A stretch of DNA of 64,000 bases from Planctomycetes bacterium syqfu. GTDB lineage: Bacteria > Planctomycetota > Phycisphaerae > Phycisphaerales > Phycisphaeraceae. The stretch lies in contig CP087563.1 in NCBI GenBank assembly GCA_020974905.1, positions 5,394,001 through 5,458,000 of the forward strand, read 5' to 3'. How positions within the stretch are numbered: the stretch's first letter is position 1; every line of letters starts with the position of its first letter. The notes beneath the pieces are model-generated. The model made no database searches and had not been told where the DNA came from. It saw nothing but the letters and a program-made list of their open reading frames with translations. This document shows, piece by piece, positions 16,337 to 25,071 of the stretch. The position numbers and the translations under genes are program-made.

Positions 16337-17449
16337 TTAACTTCCGGGGGTTCCGGGGGCGGGGGGAGCACAGGATTGACGTTTAATCAGGGGACAGTCC
16401 ACGAGCATGTGTCTTTGCGGGATGTTCTGATTTCGGATTTGCATCTCCACAAGACGCAGCGCTGCGGTCATCATTTGATGATGGTCCTCATGAATGCTGG
16501 TGAGTTGCGGCTCGGAGCCGACTGCCAGGAAGGTGTCGGACGTGCCGATGATGGATAGTTCGCTGGGCACATCGACATCACGTTTGGCAGCGGCCTGCAA
16601 GCCACCGATTGCCAATGTGTCATTGCCATAGATGATGGCTGTCGGTCGGGAGTCGGTTGAACGATCCAGTAGCTGTAATGTCAGGTGGTAGCCTTCAGCC
16701 AGTGGCCGTGCGGTTTTGGGTGAATCGATATCTGCACGAATGAGCCATTGCTCACCACCTGCCAGGTTGAACTCGCGGGTGGCTTGTTCGAAGGCTTGTT
16801 GTTGTTGAACGTGTGCAATGTGTTTGGGGCCACCGATCATCAGCGCGATTTTGCGATGTCCCAGGGCAGCAAGATATTGGACGGCTTCGTACATGCCACC
16901 CCGGATATTCATGCCGACACTGCAAAGGGATTCGGGGACGTTTTTCAGTTGGCCGACCACACAGGCAGGGATTTTCCACGACAGGATTTGGTCAAACTGC
17001 GGCTGGGCCCATGTGCCGGTTGCGATGATCCCGCCGACGCGTCTTTCGCGGACAATCTGGGGGATGGGTAAGTCGGCATCGGGTGTCCATTGGGTTCCCC
17101 AGTTGTAAAAGTCGGTGATGAGGCGCAAGGCGTTTTCCGCAGCAGCACGCATTGCGAAACTGGCGGTGGAGAGTTGGCTGCTGGTGGGGTACTGCAGGAA
17201 GGTGGAGACCACGAGCATGCCGATGGTGTCCGAGGCGCCGCGTCGCAATGCCGCTGCATTGACGTTGGGGGTATAGCCCATCTCCCGGGCCATCTCCAGA
17301 ATCTTGCGACGGCGGGGGGTGAGTTTTTCCGGGTCCGCTGCCATGGTGCGCGAGACCGTCGAAGGATGGACCTTGGCACGTTTGGCGATGTCGTCGATGG
17401 TCACCGGGTTGGAAAGCTGGCTGGACATATCCGCGTTCATCTCGTTCAT
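16337..17449 (-). CDS. LacI-family transcriptional regulator
   Basis: The product (371 residues from ATG 17449; 17440 and 17428 are alternative starts) has the LacI N-terminal helix-turn-helix VTIDDIAKRAKVHPSTVSRTM. The hinge region GYTPNVNAAALRRG follows, then a periplasmic-binding-protein-like effector domain (about 75-360) with GHRKIALMIGG and IIYGNDTLAIGGLQAA. It should bind an operator as a dimer and release it on binding a sugar. The C-terminus ends in a Pro/Ala/Gly-rich tail. It is divergent from a pseudopilin gene and upstream of a glycosidase gene on its own strand. The shared intergenic region carries repeated TTGCAA half-sites that overlap its putative promoter, consistent with autoregulation. 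Confidence 0.92.
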   Translation of the reverse strand: MNEMNADMSSQLSNPVTIDDIAKRAKVHPSTVSRTMAADPEKLTPRRRKILEMAREMGYTPNVNAAALRRGASDTIGMLVVSTFLQYPTSSQLSTASFAMRAAAENALRLITDFYNWGTQWTPDADLPIPQIVRERRVGGIIATGTWAQPQFDQILSWKIPACVVGQLKNVPESLCSVGMNIRGGMYEAVQYLAALGHRKIALMIGGPKHIAHVQQQQAFEQATREFNLAGGEQWLIRADIDSPKTARPLAEGYHLTLQLLDRSTDSRPTAIIYGNDTLAIGGLQAAAKRDVDVPSELSIIGTSDTFLAVGSEPQLTSIHEDHHQMMTAALRLVEMQIRNQNIPQRHMLVDCPLIKRQSCAPPAPGTPGS

Positions 17450-17490
17450 GATTGGATGGTACCGACCTGATTTCAATCAGGCTATGGGAA

Positions 17491-17550
17491 ATGATAGGCA
17501 GGCAAAAATAAAATTGCAAACGAAGTTGCAATCAATTGCATTCCTGCCTA
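17491..17550 (-). promoter_or_regulatory. LacI promoter and candidate operator with ATTGCAA boxes
   Basis: On the minus strand, TTGCAA (17519-17514) and TATCAT (17496-17491) are spaced by 17 bp and form a promoter for the lacI gene. Candidate operator sites overlap it: ATTGCAA-N6-TTGCAAT (17513-17532) and TGCAAT-CA-ATTGCA (17527-17540). The outer arms TAGGCAGG (17495-17502) and CCTGCCTA (17543-17550) enclose both. A further TTGCAA lies at about 17565 near the pseudopilin start. Confidence 0.5.
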
Positions 17551-17612
17551 CGATCAAATGAAAGTTGCAAATTGCCAAACATATGGTTTATTGCATAAAG
17601 CGAGATTAGAAC

Positions 17613-18398
17613 ATGCGTTTACAACAAAATCACACCAATCGGAATCTTCGGGCATTCACTCTCATCGAGCTGTTGGTGGTCATTTCCATCATCAGTTTGC
17701 TCATCTCAATTCTCCTGCCGGCGCTGGCCAAGGCACGTTCGGCGGCACGTAACATCCAGTGTGCAGCCAACCTGCGACAGGTCATGATGGGGATGGTCAA
17801 CTACAGCATCAACAATGACAACCGACCCCAGCCGCAGGTGGTTTTCGACAGCCGCTATTACTTTGGATCCATCGACTGGAGCGGTCTGATGGCAGATTAC
17901 TTCGGCGGTGATCCGTTGGATATCACCAATAACAACCATGCCAGCCTGAACATTTTCCGTTGCCCTGATGACAACATCGCCCGCATCGTCACCACGCGTC
18001 CCTATCGCAGCTACGGCATCAACGACTCACGCTGGACCTTCTTTGGTAGTGGCTACAAAGCCCCCTGGCCGCGGTATGACATGAGTAACGGCAACCCTGT
18101 TCTCGGGGCAAGCATGACCTCCCTGGTTACCAAGCCCCATCGCATGGAAGACATTCCCGGTCATGTGATGATGATCAGCGAAGTCTGGACGCGTTTGACA
18201 TCCGGCACCAGTCGTTGCTTCATCGGTAACACCGATACCTGTGGCATGACTGCACGTTTTGATTCAGTGCACGGTCGCGGTGCCAACGTCGCCTTTTCCG
18301 ATGGTCGTGTCTCTGCTTTGGTTGAAGAGGAAGTGGACGCCTACCGCGCGGACACCAACCACTTTGGCAATCGGCAAGACCGTTGGAAGTGGCAGTAA
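17613..18398 (+). CDS. type II secretion-like pseudopilin, H-x9-DG type
   Basis: The 261-residue product has a prepilin leader and hydrophobic helix ([12 protein letters not shown] followed by [10 protein letters not shown]). Cleavage should occur after the Ala before FTLIE, with Glu at mature position 5. The C-terminal part has the H-x9-DG signature, His, nine residues, then DG, in the stretch [14 protein letters not shown]. Planctomycetes carry many such proteins; they are thought to form or decorate pseudopili, but no function is established. It is divergent from a LacI regulator and near a secreted glycosidase gene, so it may be co-induced with polysaccharide use; that is inference. A terminator follows at 18490. 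Confidence 0.88.
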   Translation: MRLQQNHTNRNLRAFTLIELLVVISIISLLISILLPALAKARSAARNIQCAANLRQVMMGMVNYSINNDNRPQPQVVFDSRYYFGSIDWSGLMADYFGGDPLDITNNNHASLNIFRCPDDNIARIVTTRPYRSYGINDSRWTFFGSGYKAPWPRYDMSNGNPVLGASMTSLVTKPHRMEDIPGHVMMISEVWTRLTSGTSRCFIGNTDTCGMTARFDSVHGRGANVAFSDGRVSALVEEEVDAYRADTNHFGNRQDRWKWQ

Positions 18399-18489
18399 AC
18401 CAACGATGCGATTTGCATCATGCATGACACGCACAACTGCATCAGCATGGTGTTCAACGTGTCCAACAGGCAGCCCCATACGCAACAAG

Positions 18490-18516
18490 CACCGGTATAC
18501 CAACCGGTGTTTTTTT
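18490..18516 (+). terminator. rho-independent terminator of the pseudopilin gene
   Basis: CACCGGT (18490-18496) pairs with ACCGGTG (18503-18509) around a 6-nt loop and is followed by seven T. It lies 92 bp after the pseudopilin stop. Confidence 0.8.
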
Positions 18517-18577
18517 CGATAGATCTGTCTGCGTGATGGTTTGCAGATGGTTTGACGGACATCTTTCCAAGGCAACC

Positions 18578-18631
18578 GAGCCAAGATGACTCGGCTATAT
18601 CCACATAGCCCGGTCATCTTGACCGGGGCTC
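18578..18631. repeat. 54-bp imperfect palindrome, AAGATGAC type
   Basis: AAGATGAC-TCGGCTAT pairs with ATAGCCCG-GTCATCTT around ATCCAC, flanked by GAGCC and GGCTC. The GTCATCTTGA core recurs in the outer arms of the element at 14070-14427, so the two may be related. Confidence 0.6.
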
Positions 18632-18726
18632 AAACATCCTGTTTTCAGATGGAATAAACAACGCGTGATACCAATCACGACGTGACGCTGAAAAACAGCA
18701 CAATCTCAACGAAGTCTGCGCATGAA

Positions 18727-18763
18727 AAAATGCCCTGCGTGTTTTGCACACAGGGCATTTTAT
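18727..18763. terminator. bidirectional terminator without an obvious gene
   Basis: AAAATGCCCTG (18727-18737) pairs with CAGGGCATTTT (18751-18761); A- and T-runs make it usable on both strands. The pseudopilin already has its own terminator 211 bp earlier, and the minus-strand small-protein genes stop 400 bp away. It may therefore end an unannotated short transcript. Confidence 0.75.
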
Positions 18764-19161
18764 TGTCACGCCAGGTTGCAGTCCGCGGAACTGATACCTG
18801 CACGAGGAAGACTCAAAAAAACAGTGATGACTTTAAGCTACCGTTTGCATGTTTATGATTGCGACGGACCTGGGCAACCCATGGTTTCCCGACAGCTTGA
18901 TGGGCGGGGCGGTCGGGGAGTCACTGACAGGCGGGCGTCGCGGAGGTGCGTACGTAAACGCTTTTCTCAGTCAGTCAATGTCTTTCTGGTCATAACAAAA
19001 ATCACATTCAACTCGTGCCAATAGCGGATTTTTTGTTTCATCACATCCTGATCAACAAAGACACCAGGACATGATCCGCAGTCACGACAGTTTCATTGCC
19101 ATGGCCTATGGACACCAAACAACTTGTGTTACAGGCTTGGGCAGATGATCACCATCGGTGA

Positions 19162-19491
19162 TTAGTTTTCGACATTGGTGCTTGCAGAGAAGAAAGCATC
19201 TTCGCCGCGAGCCTTGGCACGAGCCATCATCTGATCGTAGTTGGCGTAGCTCTTGCGAAGGGTGTCTTCATTCTGGCTGAGCATCTTGACCACGTCGTTC
19301 CCGGTCAGGGGCTTGGCATATTCAGCCATCTTGGCGGACTGATCAAATGCGCCCATCTGGACAGCGGTGAAGAAGGACAACACAGCGATGATTGCCACGC
19401 CCAGAACAGACTGGACGATGATTTCAACGCGGCTGGTCTTCTTGAGGGCAACGGGTGCTTCGGTTTCTTCGATCATGTTGGGAGTTTCCAT
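19162..19491 (-). CDS. small single-pass membrane protein, paralog of its upstream neighbour
   Basis: The 109-residue product has an acidic N-terminus, a transmembrane helix (about 22-45, VEIIVQSVLGVAIIAVLSFF) and a soluble C-terminal part. It shares most of its core with the gene upstream: VQSVLG.../VESVLG..., AVQ-x-GAFDQS, and PLTGNDVVKML. The two genes also share a near-identical ribosome-binding region, GAGAAAGGATCAGT. I do not recognise the family. It is 72 bp downstream of its paralog and probably co-transcribed from the sigma-54 promoter at 19949-19965. A helical, charged C-terminus suggests a partner-binding or scaffold role, but no function can be assigned. Confidence 0.75.
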   Translation of the reverse strand: METPNMIEETEAPVALKKTSRVEIIVQSVLGVAIIAVLSFFTAVQMGAFDQSAKMAEYAKPLTGNDVVKMLSQNEDTLRKSYANYDQMMARAKARGEDAFFSASTNVEN

Positions 19492-19563
19492 ATTACTGAT
19501 CCTTTCTCCAGGTTTATTTCGTTCTGGAATGTTTCTGTTTGTTGTTAACGTTGTTTAAAAAAC

Positions 19564-19872
19564 TTAGTTTTCCTCGGCCTTGGCTGCAGTGAAGAAGGGA
19601 CGGGCCCCGACCTGCTTGGCACGAGAGAGCATTTTGTCATAGTTCTGGTAGCGGCCGCGAAGTTCACCTTCATTGCTGGTGAGCATTTTCACCACATCGT
19701 TACCGGTCAGCGGTTTGCCGTATTCTGCAATCTTGTCCGACTGGTCAAACGCGCCAGCCTGAACGGCGATGAAGAAACTCAGGACGGCGACGGTCGCCAA
19801 TCCTAAAACGGACTCGACAATCAATTCGACTTTCTTAGCGGGTTTGGTCTTGGTAGCTTCAGTAGCTTCCAT
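19564..19872 (-). CDS. small single-pass membrane protein, paralog of its downstream neighbour
   Basis: The 102-residue product has a Lys-rich N-terminus, one transmembrane helix (about 16-38) and a conserved exposed segment GAFDQSDKIAEYGKP then LTGNDVVKML. It is the first gene of a tandem pair; its paralog follows after 72 bp. The start is set by AAAGGATCAGTGCC before the ATG. A very good sigma-54 promoter lies 77 bp upstream, so expression should depend on RpoN and an AAA+ activator; no such activator is in the window. No homologous family comes to mind, and the cellular role is unknown. Confidence 0.75.
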   Translation of the reverse strand: MEATEATKTKPAKKVELIVESVLGLATVAVLSFFIAVQAGAFDQSDKIAEYGKPLTGNDVVKMLTSNEGELRGRYQNYDKMLSRAKQVGARPFFTAAKAEEN

Positions 19873-19948
19873 GGCACTGATCCTTTCTCAGGGAAGCCTT
19901 GGGCGGGAGGCTCTTGACAATGATGAGCCTTGTACGCTGGGACTTATT

Positions 19949-19965
19949 TGCAAATTGCGTGCCAA
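19949..19965 (-). promoter_or_regulatory. sigma-54 (RpoN) promoter of the tandem small-membrane-protein genes
   Basis: The minus strand reads TTGGCACGCAATTTGCA, matching the sigma-54 consensus TGGCACG-N4-TTGCW exactly: -24 element at 19964-19958, -12 element at 19953-19949. Transcription should start near 19938, giving a leader of about 66 nt before the ATG at 19872. Confidence 0.8.
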
Positions 19966-20118
19966 TTGAAATTCTTGTCATTATTTCATTCAATTGACTA
20001 TTAGCTGTGCAATCCCGATTTCTGTTGCCGGCTTTCGCTCATTCCTTAAGCGATTCGGGCAAAACCGGTATTTTGCGGTGTGTTCCCAAGGCTTCCGGGG
20101 CTTCCGAGGGGGGCTTGT

Positions 20119-20156
20119 AACGGTGTCTGGGGAACTGCCATGCACCGTTCCTTTTT
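20119..20156 (+). terminator. terminator-like hairpin, plus strand
   Basis: AACGGTG (20119-20125) pairs with CACCGTT (20143-20149) and is followed by CCTTTTT. No plus-strand gene precedes it, so it could end an unannotated short RNA. Confidence 0.35.
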
Positions 20157-20492
20157 CCAATAAGGCGGAGCATAACAGCAGAATGTCAGGTTGATGTCAA
20201 GTTGGGGTTGGGTTTGTGTGTGGCTTTTTCATGCACGTATAACGTGGCGGTCAGGTTTTCATTTCGTTGTATTGCTGCCTTGTCTTCAATATTTTTTTAT
20301 GATCCGTTTGAACACATCTCATTGCTCATGCATTGAATTCAGTGCAAAGATCATTAACAGTGCGAACATATGCAAACCAGATAACAGACTCTTTACGATA
20401 AGACGGATAAACCTTAACGTCTGTAACGTCTTGATGGGTTGCATGCAGGCAACATGGCTGATCAAGCGTTTGTAAAACGGCAGTGGACTTGC

Positions 20493-23400
20493 TTACTGAC
20501 TGGACATCGCTGCTCCCATATTGCGCAGCAGGCTCGACCAGATCCCCAACTTTTTCTTCTCATTGGTCTGCGTATCGGGCCTTTGGTAGTCCAGATTGTT
20601 CAGTAACAGACAACCCTTTCCTAATGGATATTCAACAAGTCCGCCGGGCGTTGAGAGCAGGGTCATTTTTTTTGCCAGCGACTCGGGGATGATCCGAATA
20701 ATTTGGATGTTGTCGATCCCCGTTAAATTTTTGCTCGATGGTTTGTCATACATCTCTAACAATTGGATGTCTATTGTTTGTGCAGTCTGCCCATTTAATG
20801 GGATGGATTGCATGTCGGGTTTATCTTCCAGTTCGACATTGATCGCTGTTCGCGGATTTCCATCCAGAATCACGCGAATCTTTTTGATGACCTTATAACT
20901 TTCATTGGTCCAGATATTGATCTTCTCCAAGCGATTGGGATGGTCGAACGCAAAGCGGACACTTTCGTCGGGCGCGACATAACTGATGTATCGCCAGAAG
21001 TCCGCGTTGATCAATCCGTTGACCATGTTGGGCTGATGACCTTGTGGTTTGGCGAAGCTGGCAATGTTGTACCCGTCGACCACAAACGAGAACACGCGAT
21101 CCGAAACATCATATTGATGTCGCCACTTTGCGATGAACTTGTCCGAATCCATCGGGATGTCCCGGTCGGAGATGCCCAGCAATAATGGGTTAGCCAGGTT
21201 GTCCAGCCGAACGCGCTCCTGCATGCCTGCACGGATCTGATGCGGGAAGCCGACGAGTTCGTTAAACGTGTCGATACCTTTGGGGGTGAGACTGACCAAC
21301 ATCATCTTGCCACCCGCATCGGCCCACTGCGTGAGTTGGTGCTTGTGTGTGTTGAGCAGGTTCAGGTTCTGTGGCGTGGCTTTGACGACCATCACCTGAT
21401 ACGTATCGAGTTGCCGAAGCAGATTTGATGCATCACCCACTTCGTCATATTGCACGCCGGTTTGTTTGATCAGTTGGACCAGTTGACGATCACCGCTACT
21501 CAGCAGGGCGGTGCGTTTGGGTAATGTCGTGGAAGCGGAACCAGCATGATTCAGCAGACGCGTGAGTAGGCGGTCGGCTAAGGGTTCGACACCGAGCTTA
21601 CTGCCGATGAGCATTTGGCTGAGCACGATGCTGCCGCGTTGGGTGTTGATCTGCACCATGGGACACAAATTCAAATCATGTCCGGCAGACACCATTGGCA
21701 ACATACCCGAACTCGGCATCGCGTAGCTGTTGGTGAAGTTGTAGCTGCCATTCGCCCACGTGAAGAACTGGTCGTTATGCATGCCTTTAAAGACCGTGTG
21801 AGCTGGCGAAGCGATAAACGCGATCTGCCCCGTCTGTCCCTTGGCACCTTCGAACTCCTCACGGGAGACTTTGCCTGCGTCCTGCTTTTCGTCCGCGAGT
21901 TGTAAGTCCAGGCCAAGTTCCTTGCCGGTGATGGGATCGGTTTGTTCGAGGACAATGGTGTTCTTGGATTGGATACTTTGAATTAAATTGTTTCGTTCCT
22001 GTCGACTGAGATTGTCCAGGGCATTGGGGCCAATGAGAACTGTCTGCGTGACTGCGCTTTTTAGGAATATGCCACCGTTGTTTTGAATGATGTAATGCGG
22101 GATGCGTTTGCGCTTGAGCCACGCGATGACTTTGCCGGATGGATCGAAGACACCAAACGTGTTCGCCGCAAATTGTGGGGACTGTTCCGGGAACAACAGC
22201 TCCAACTGATGCTCATCGGTGAATACCGTCTGCCCGTTGACGTTCAGTAGCAGACGCAGCGTCAACGTCATGTCCGTCAACGCCTGTGGGATCGGCAAGG
22301 TCAATTCATCTTCCTGGCTGTGACCTGCTTTGATGTTGTAGGTTTTGGTTCCCTGGCCGACGACAGTGTTATTGGTCACCAATTGCCACACCAGTTGAAT
22401 CGGATCATCAAAGCGGGTGTCGTTGAAGACCTTGATCGTTCGCTTCAGCCCACTGTTGGGATAGACGTTGGTGTTGTGCTCCTTGATGAAGACCGCCCGT
22501 GGTGAGAAGGCAGATTCACTGCCGGGAAGTTCCCGCGTCCATGGGCAGATGGCGGTGACACCTTGCCAACGCGCGCCTTGCATGGCAATGTTCAGATATT
22601 TCCCTGCTCCGACATCCGCATGTTCACGCCCACGGTAAACCATCGGCCCACCAACCCACGCCATCTTCGAGAGATTGCCCGAGTAGTAAAACACTTCGCC
22701 TAATACCAGCGGATTCTTGCCTGACCACTTGAAGACTTCGCGACGGGTGTGCTCACCATTGGGCTTGCCGGTCGGATAGTCATATGCAGCCAGTGGGAAG
22801 CTGCCACCTTTGGGGAAGGTGTAGTGTTGGCAGTTGATCTCACCGAGTCCGCCCAGATCACCACCACCATCCTGAAAACTCGCGCGCGTCGGATCAAGCT
22901 GTTTGGCAATGTCATGCAGCTTGGCAGCACGTTGTTCCATCGCGCGATAGTTGTTGCCATGACGCAAAAACGCTGTGACGAAAAACATCTCGTTCCCCAG
23001 CGAATACATCATCACCGACGGGTGATTGCGGTATGCCTTGACGACCTGGGCGACATGTTCTTCGAAGTTGTCCCAGACGAGGGGGTTTTCCAAATCATGC
23101 GTGATGAACATGCCATCAATGCAGGTGGACAGACGACCGGGAATGCCATGTTGATCAAAGTAGTTCAATGCATCCTTGCGTGATCCAAAAATCCGATCAT
23201 GATCCTGAGAAACACGATGAAAGCGATCGCCTTGTGCGTGATAGGTTTTGAGCCATTGATCAACATCATGATGCTCCGGCACGTCGACCCAGTTGTAAAA
23301 ATGCCAGGGGACACCGTTGAGTAGGAAATCCTTGCCAGCAATCGACACCTCACGGAATCCGAAGGTTTGTTCGTGCGTGTCGACGACCTGGTTACCCACG

Positions 23401-24914
23401 AGTAAGTTGCCTTGGAGTTGGTATAGCTGGGCGCCATCCTCGGGCCACCAGAGTTTGGCGTCGGGCCAGGCAGTTTGCGGCAATTGAAGGGTTTGCTTGC
23501 TTCTGGGCTGTAGATTGGTGGAGAGTCTAATGCCTGACAAGACAGTGGCATTGTTTTTTTTATCGATGACACTGCCTAACCATGTGATAGTTAGTTTGCG
23601 GTCGGTTGGGTTATGCAGTGTGACTTGTGCGGTCATTTGTTTGATTGGTTTGACCTTGGTGATCACAAAGGCGTCTTCGACATACGCCATCCCCGTTGCA
23701 GTCAGCGAGACCGGCCCGATGATGCCGGTGCTCATGCCGTTGCCTTCGCCTTTGGTCGACGGGTACACGGGTGCGACATAGCTGCGGTTTTTCAGGAAGT
23801 TGTCGGTGGGGGGTGTATTGCGTGCATGATCCAACGAACTCGTTCGTCCTTTGCGTGCCTTGATGTCGATGGCATACCACGGACTCTTGACTGCAATCGC
23901 AATCTCGTTGACTTTGCCACGCTGGATATGCTCCGTGACATCCATCGACCAGGGGACCAGCACGGATTTGTGCGTACCTGCAAGCTTGCCATTGACAAAG
24001 ACGCTGACGATCCAGTTGGTTGCTGCGAAATTCAGTTGAAAGGAATCACCGATACTGTCGGGCACCATCACACGCGTCTTGTACAGCAGGCGATGACCAA
24101 ACGACAGTTCATCACGTTCCGCCCACGCACCACGTCTCTTGCCTGGCACGTTAATCGCGAACCATCTCAGCGAGTCCATCTCCGGCAACTGCTTCACCGG
24201 CTCATAGGTATCTGTATCCATATCAGGATCGTCAAACCGTGCGATCTGCCAAAGTCCGGTCAGTTCAACACGGTTGCGTTGGTTAAGTATGCTCTGAGCT
24301 TGCAGGCGATAGACTTGCAGGGCAGCTTGCTGGTCAATTGGTGATTGCGGGATGTGGTACATCCGACCGGGCTCAAAGCCCTCGCGTCCCAACGCGATGC
24401 AATCCAGCGCAACGAGTTGACGACCATCAATGCCACCGTCAGTAAAGCGCAGCGTAAGTGTGTGTTTGCCTGGCGTGAGTTGGATGTCATTACCTTGTAA
24501 CCACGCGATCTCGTTCCAGGTGGTTAACTCCATGACCTGCGTGGTTTGATCACGATTGGACGCTTCAACCCACGAGCCATCATCAAGCTTGTATTCAAAC
24601 GGGGCACGGACCCATTCAAAACCGACACGAAACCACAAGGCATAGTCTCCGCCGCGCTTCACATCAAAGCTATAACTTAATTCCCATGGGCGTTTGGGGA
24701 TTTGATGCTTGGCAAGAGTCTGCAGCAACATCTTCCCGTCGGAAAGTAAATGCGGACGCGGCGATTCGGAGATATTGAAGTTGACCTTCGTCGCGTCAGG
24801 TTGTTCACCTTCAATCCAGATCAGATCGTTGGTGACAAGATGCTGAGCTTGTGCGATGGAAAGCGTACTGACCAGTAACAGCCAACAGACGATCAGAGAT
24901 GCGATGCGATTCAT
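20493..24914 (-). CDS. very large secreted GH2-like glycoside hydrolase (beta-galactosidase/beta-glucuronidase type)
   Basis: From ATG 24914 (MNRIAS; a TTG or other upstream start would place the signal peptide internally) the product has 1473 residues. A signal peptide is followed by a beta-sandwich (about 30-170), a GH2 sugar-binding jelly roll (about 215-350, with FVNGKLAGTH), an immunoglobulin-like domain (about 405-510) and the TIM barrel (about 525-790). The acid/base E642 sits in YSLGNEMFF and the probable nucleophile E740 in PLVLGEVFYY, as in GH2 enzymes. A C-terminal extension of more than 600 residues contains a glutamine-amidotransferase-like region and a terminal beta-sandwich. 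It should attack complex beta-linked polysaccharides outside the cytoplasm. No regulator is adjacent. Confidence 0.82.
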   Translation of the reverse strand: MNRIASLIVCWLLLVSTLSIAQAQHLVTNDLIWIEGEQPDATKVNFNISESPRPHLLSDGKMLLQTLAKHQIPKRPWELSYSFDVKRGGDYALWFRVGFEWVRAPFEYKLDDGSWVEASNRDQTTQVMELTTWNEIAWLQGNDIQLTPGKHTLTLRFTDGGIDGRQLVALDCIALGREGFEPGRMYHIPQSPIDQQAALQVYRLQAQSILNQRNRVELTGLWQIARFDDPDMDTDTYEPVKQLPEMDSLRWFAINVPGKRRGAWAERDELSFGHRLLYKTRVMVPDSIGDSFQLNFAATNWIVSVFVNGKLAGTHKSVLVPWSMDVTEHIQRGKVNEIAIAVKSPWYAIDIKARKGRTSSLDHARNTPPTDNFLKNRSYVAPVYPSTKGEGNGMSTGIIGPVSLTATGMAYVEDAFVITKVKPIKQMTAQVTLHNPTDRKLTITWLGSVIDKKNNATVLSGIRLSTNLQPRSKQTLQLPQTAWPDAKLWWPEDGAQLYQLQGNLLVGNQVVDTHEQTFGFREVSIAGKDFLLNGVPWHFYNWVDVPEHHDVDQWLKTYHAQGDRFHRVSQDHDRIFGSRKDALNYFDQHGIPGRLSTCIDGMFITHDLENPLVWDNFEEHVAQVVKAYRNHPSVMMYSLGNEMFFVTAFLRHGNNYRAMEQRAAKLHDIAKQLDPTRASFQDGGGDLGGLGEINCQHYTFPKGGSFPLAAYDYPTGKPNGEHTRREVFKWSGKNPLVLGEVFYYSGNLSKMAWVGGPMVYRGREHADVGAGKYLNIAMQGARWQGVTAICPWTRELPGSESAFSPRAVFIKEHNTNVYPNSGLKRTIKVFNDTRFDDPIQLVWQLVTNNTVVGQGTKTYNIKAGHSQEDELTLPIPQALTDMTLTLRLLLNVNGQTVFTDEHQLELLFPEQSPQFAANTFGVFDPSGKVIAWLKRKRIPHYIIQNNGGIFLKSAVTQTVLIGPNALDNLSRQERNNLIQSIQSKNTIVLEQTDPITGKELGLDLQLADEKQDAGKVSREEFEGAKGQTGQIAFIASPAHTVFKGMHNDQFFTWANGSYNFTNSYAMPSSGMLPMVSAGHDLNLCPMVQINTQRGSIVLSQMLIGSKLGVEPLADRLLTRLLNHAGSASTTLPKRTALLSSGDRQLVQLIKQTGVQYDEVGDASNLLRQLDTYQVMVVKATPQNLNLLNTHKHQLTQWADAGGKMMLVSLTPKGIDTFNELVGFPHQIRAGMQERVRLDNLANPLLLGISDRDIPMDSDKFIAKWRHQYDVSDRVFSFVVDGYNIASFAKPQGHQPNMVNGLINADFWRYISYVAPDESVRFAFDHPNRLEKINIWTNESYKVIKKIRVILDGNPRTAINVELEDKPDMQSIPLNGQTAQTIDIQLLEMYDKPSSKNLTGIDNIQIIRIIPESLAKKMTLLSTPGGLVEYPLGKGCLLLNNLDYQRPDTQTNEKKKLGIWSSLLRNMGAAMSSQ

Positions 24915-24963
24915 GTGTGGGACCCGATTAGCAAAAGTGTGTTTCTCGCGATAAAGCATTTTT

Positions 24964-25037
24964 ACCACAGATAAACACAGATGAACACAGATAACGGCAT
25001 TTTAATTTTGCCTTGGTTATCGGTGTTCATCTGTGGT
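24964..25037. repeat. ACAGATGAACAC-type palindromic repeat
   Basis: The sequence begins T5-ACC then CACAGATAAACACAGATG, with tandem units of about nine bases, and ends in the inverted form GTTCATCTGTGGT. A longer copy with both arms intact is at 33936-34020. It lies in the gap between the GH2 gene and the LOG gene. Confidence 0.75.
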
Positions 25038-25071
25038 CAATGGTTTGATTGGTTGTGATCGCTTTTTGGCT

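Larger units (their letters stand above)
18399..19161. other. 763-bp intergenic region; hairpins and terminators, possible small RNA
   Basis: The region holds a terminator (18490-18516), a long imperfect hairpin (18578-18631) and a second strong terminator (18727-18763). A GC-rich stretch with several self-complementary segments follows (about 18860-18950, for example CCCGAC...GTCGGG). The plus-strand open frame beginning at 18722 starts inside the terminator hairpin and is not credible. I could not match the region to a known RNA family. Confidence 0.5.
19873..20492. other. 620-bp intergenic region: sigma-54 promoter and one terminator-like hairpin
   Basis: Apart from the sigma-54 promoter (19949-19965) and a T-tailed hairpin (20119-20156), I see no gene or repeat here. 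The plus-strand open frames in it are short and lack family features. Confidence 0.6.

Noticed and set aside
18860-18950. Known structured RNA (RNase P, SRP, tmRNA, 6S)
   Set aside because: I looked for the conserved core bases of each and did not find them; only unspecific self-complementarity remains.
18722-19024. 100-codon plus-strand open frame
   Set aside because: It starts inside a strong terminator hairpin and shows no protein-like pattern.
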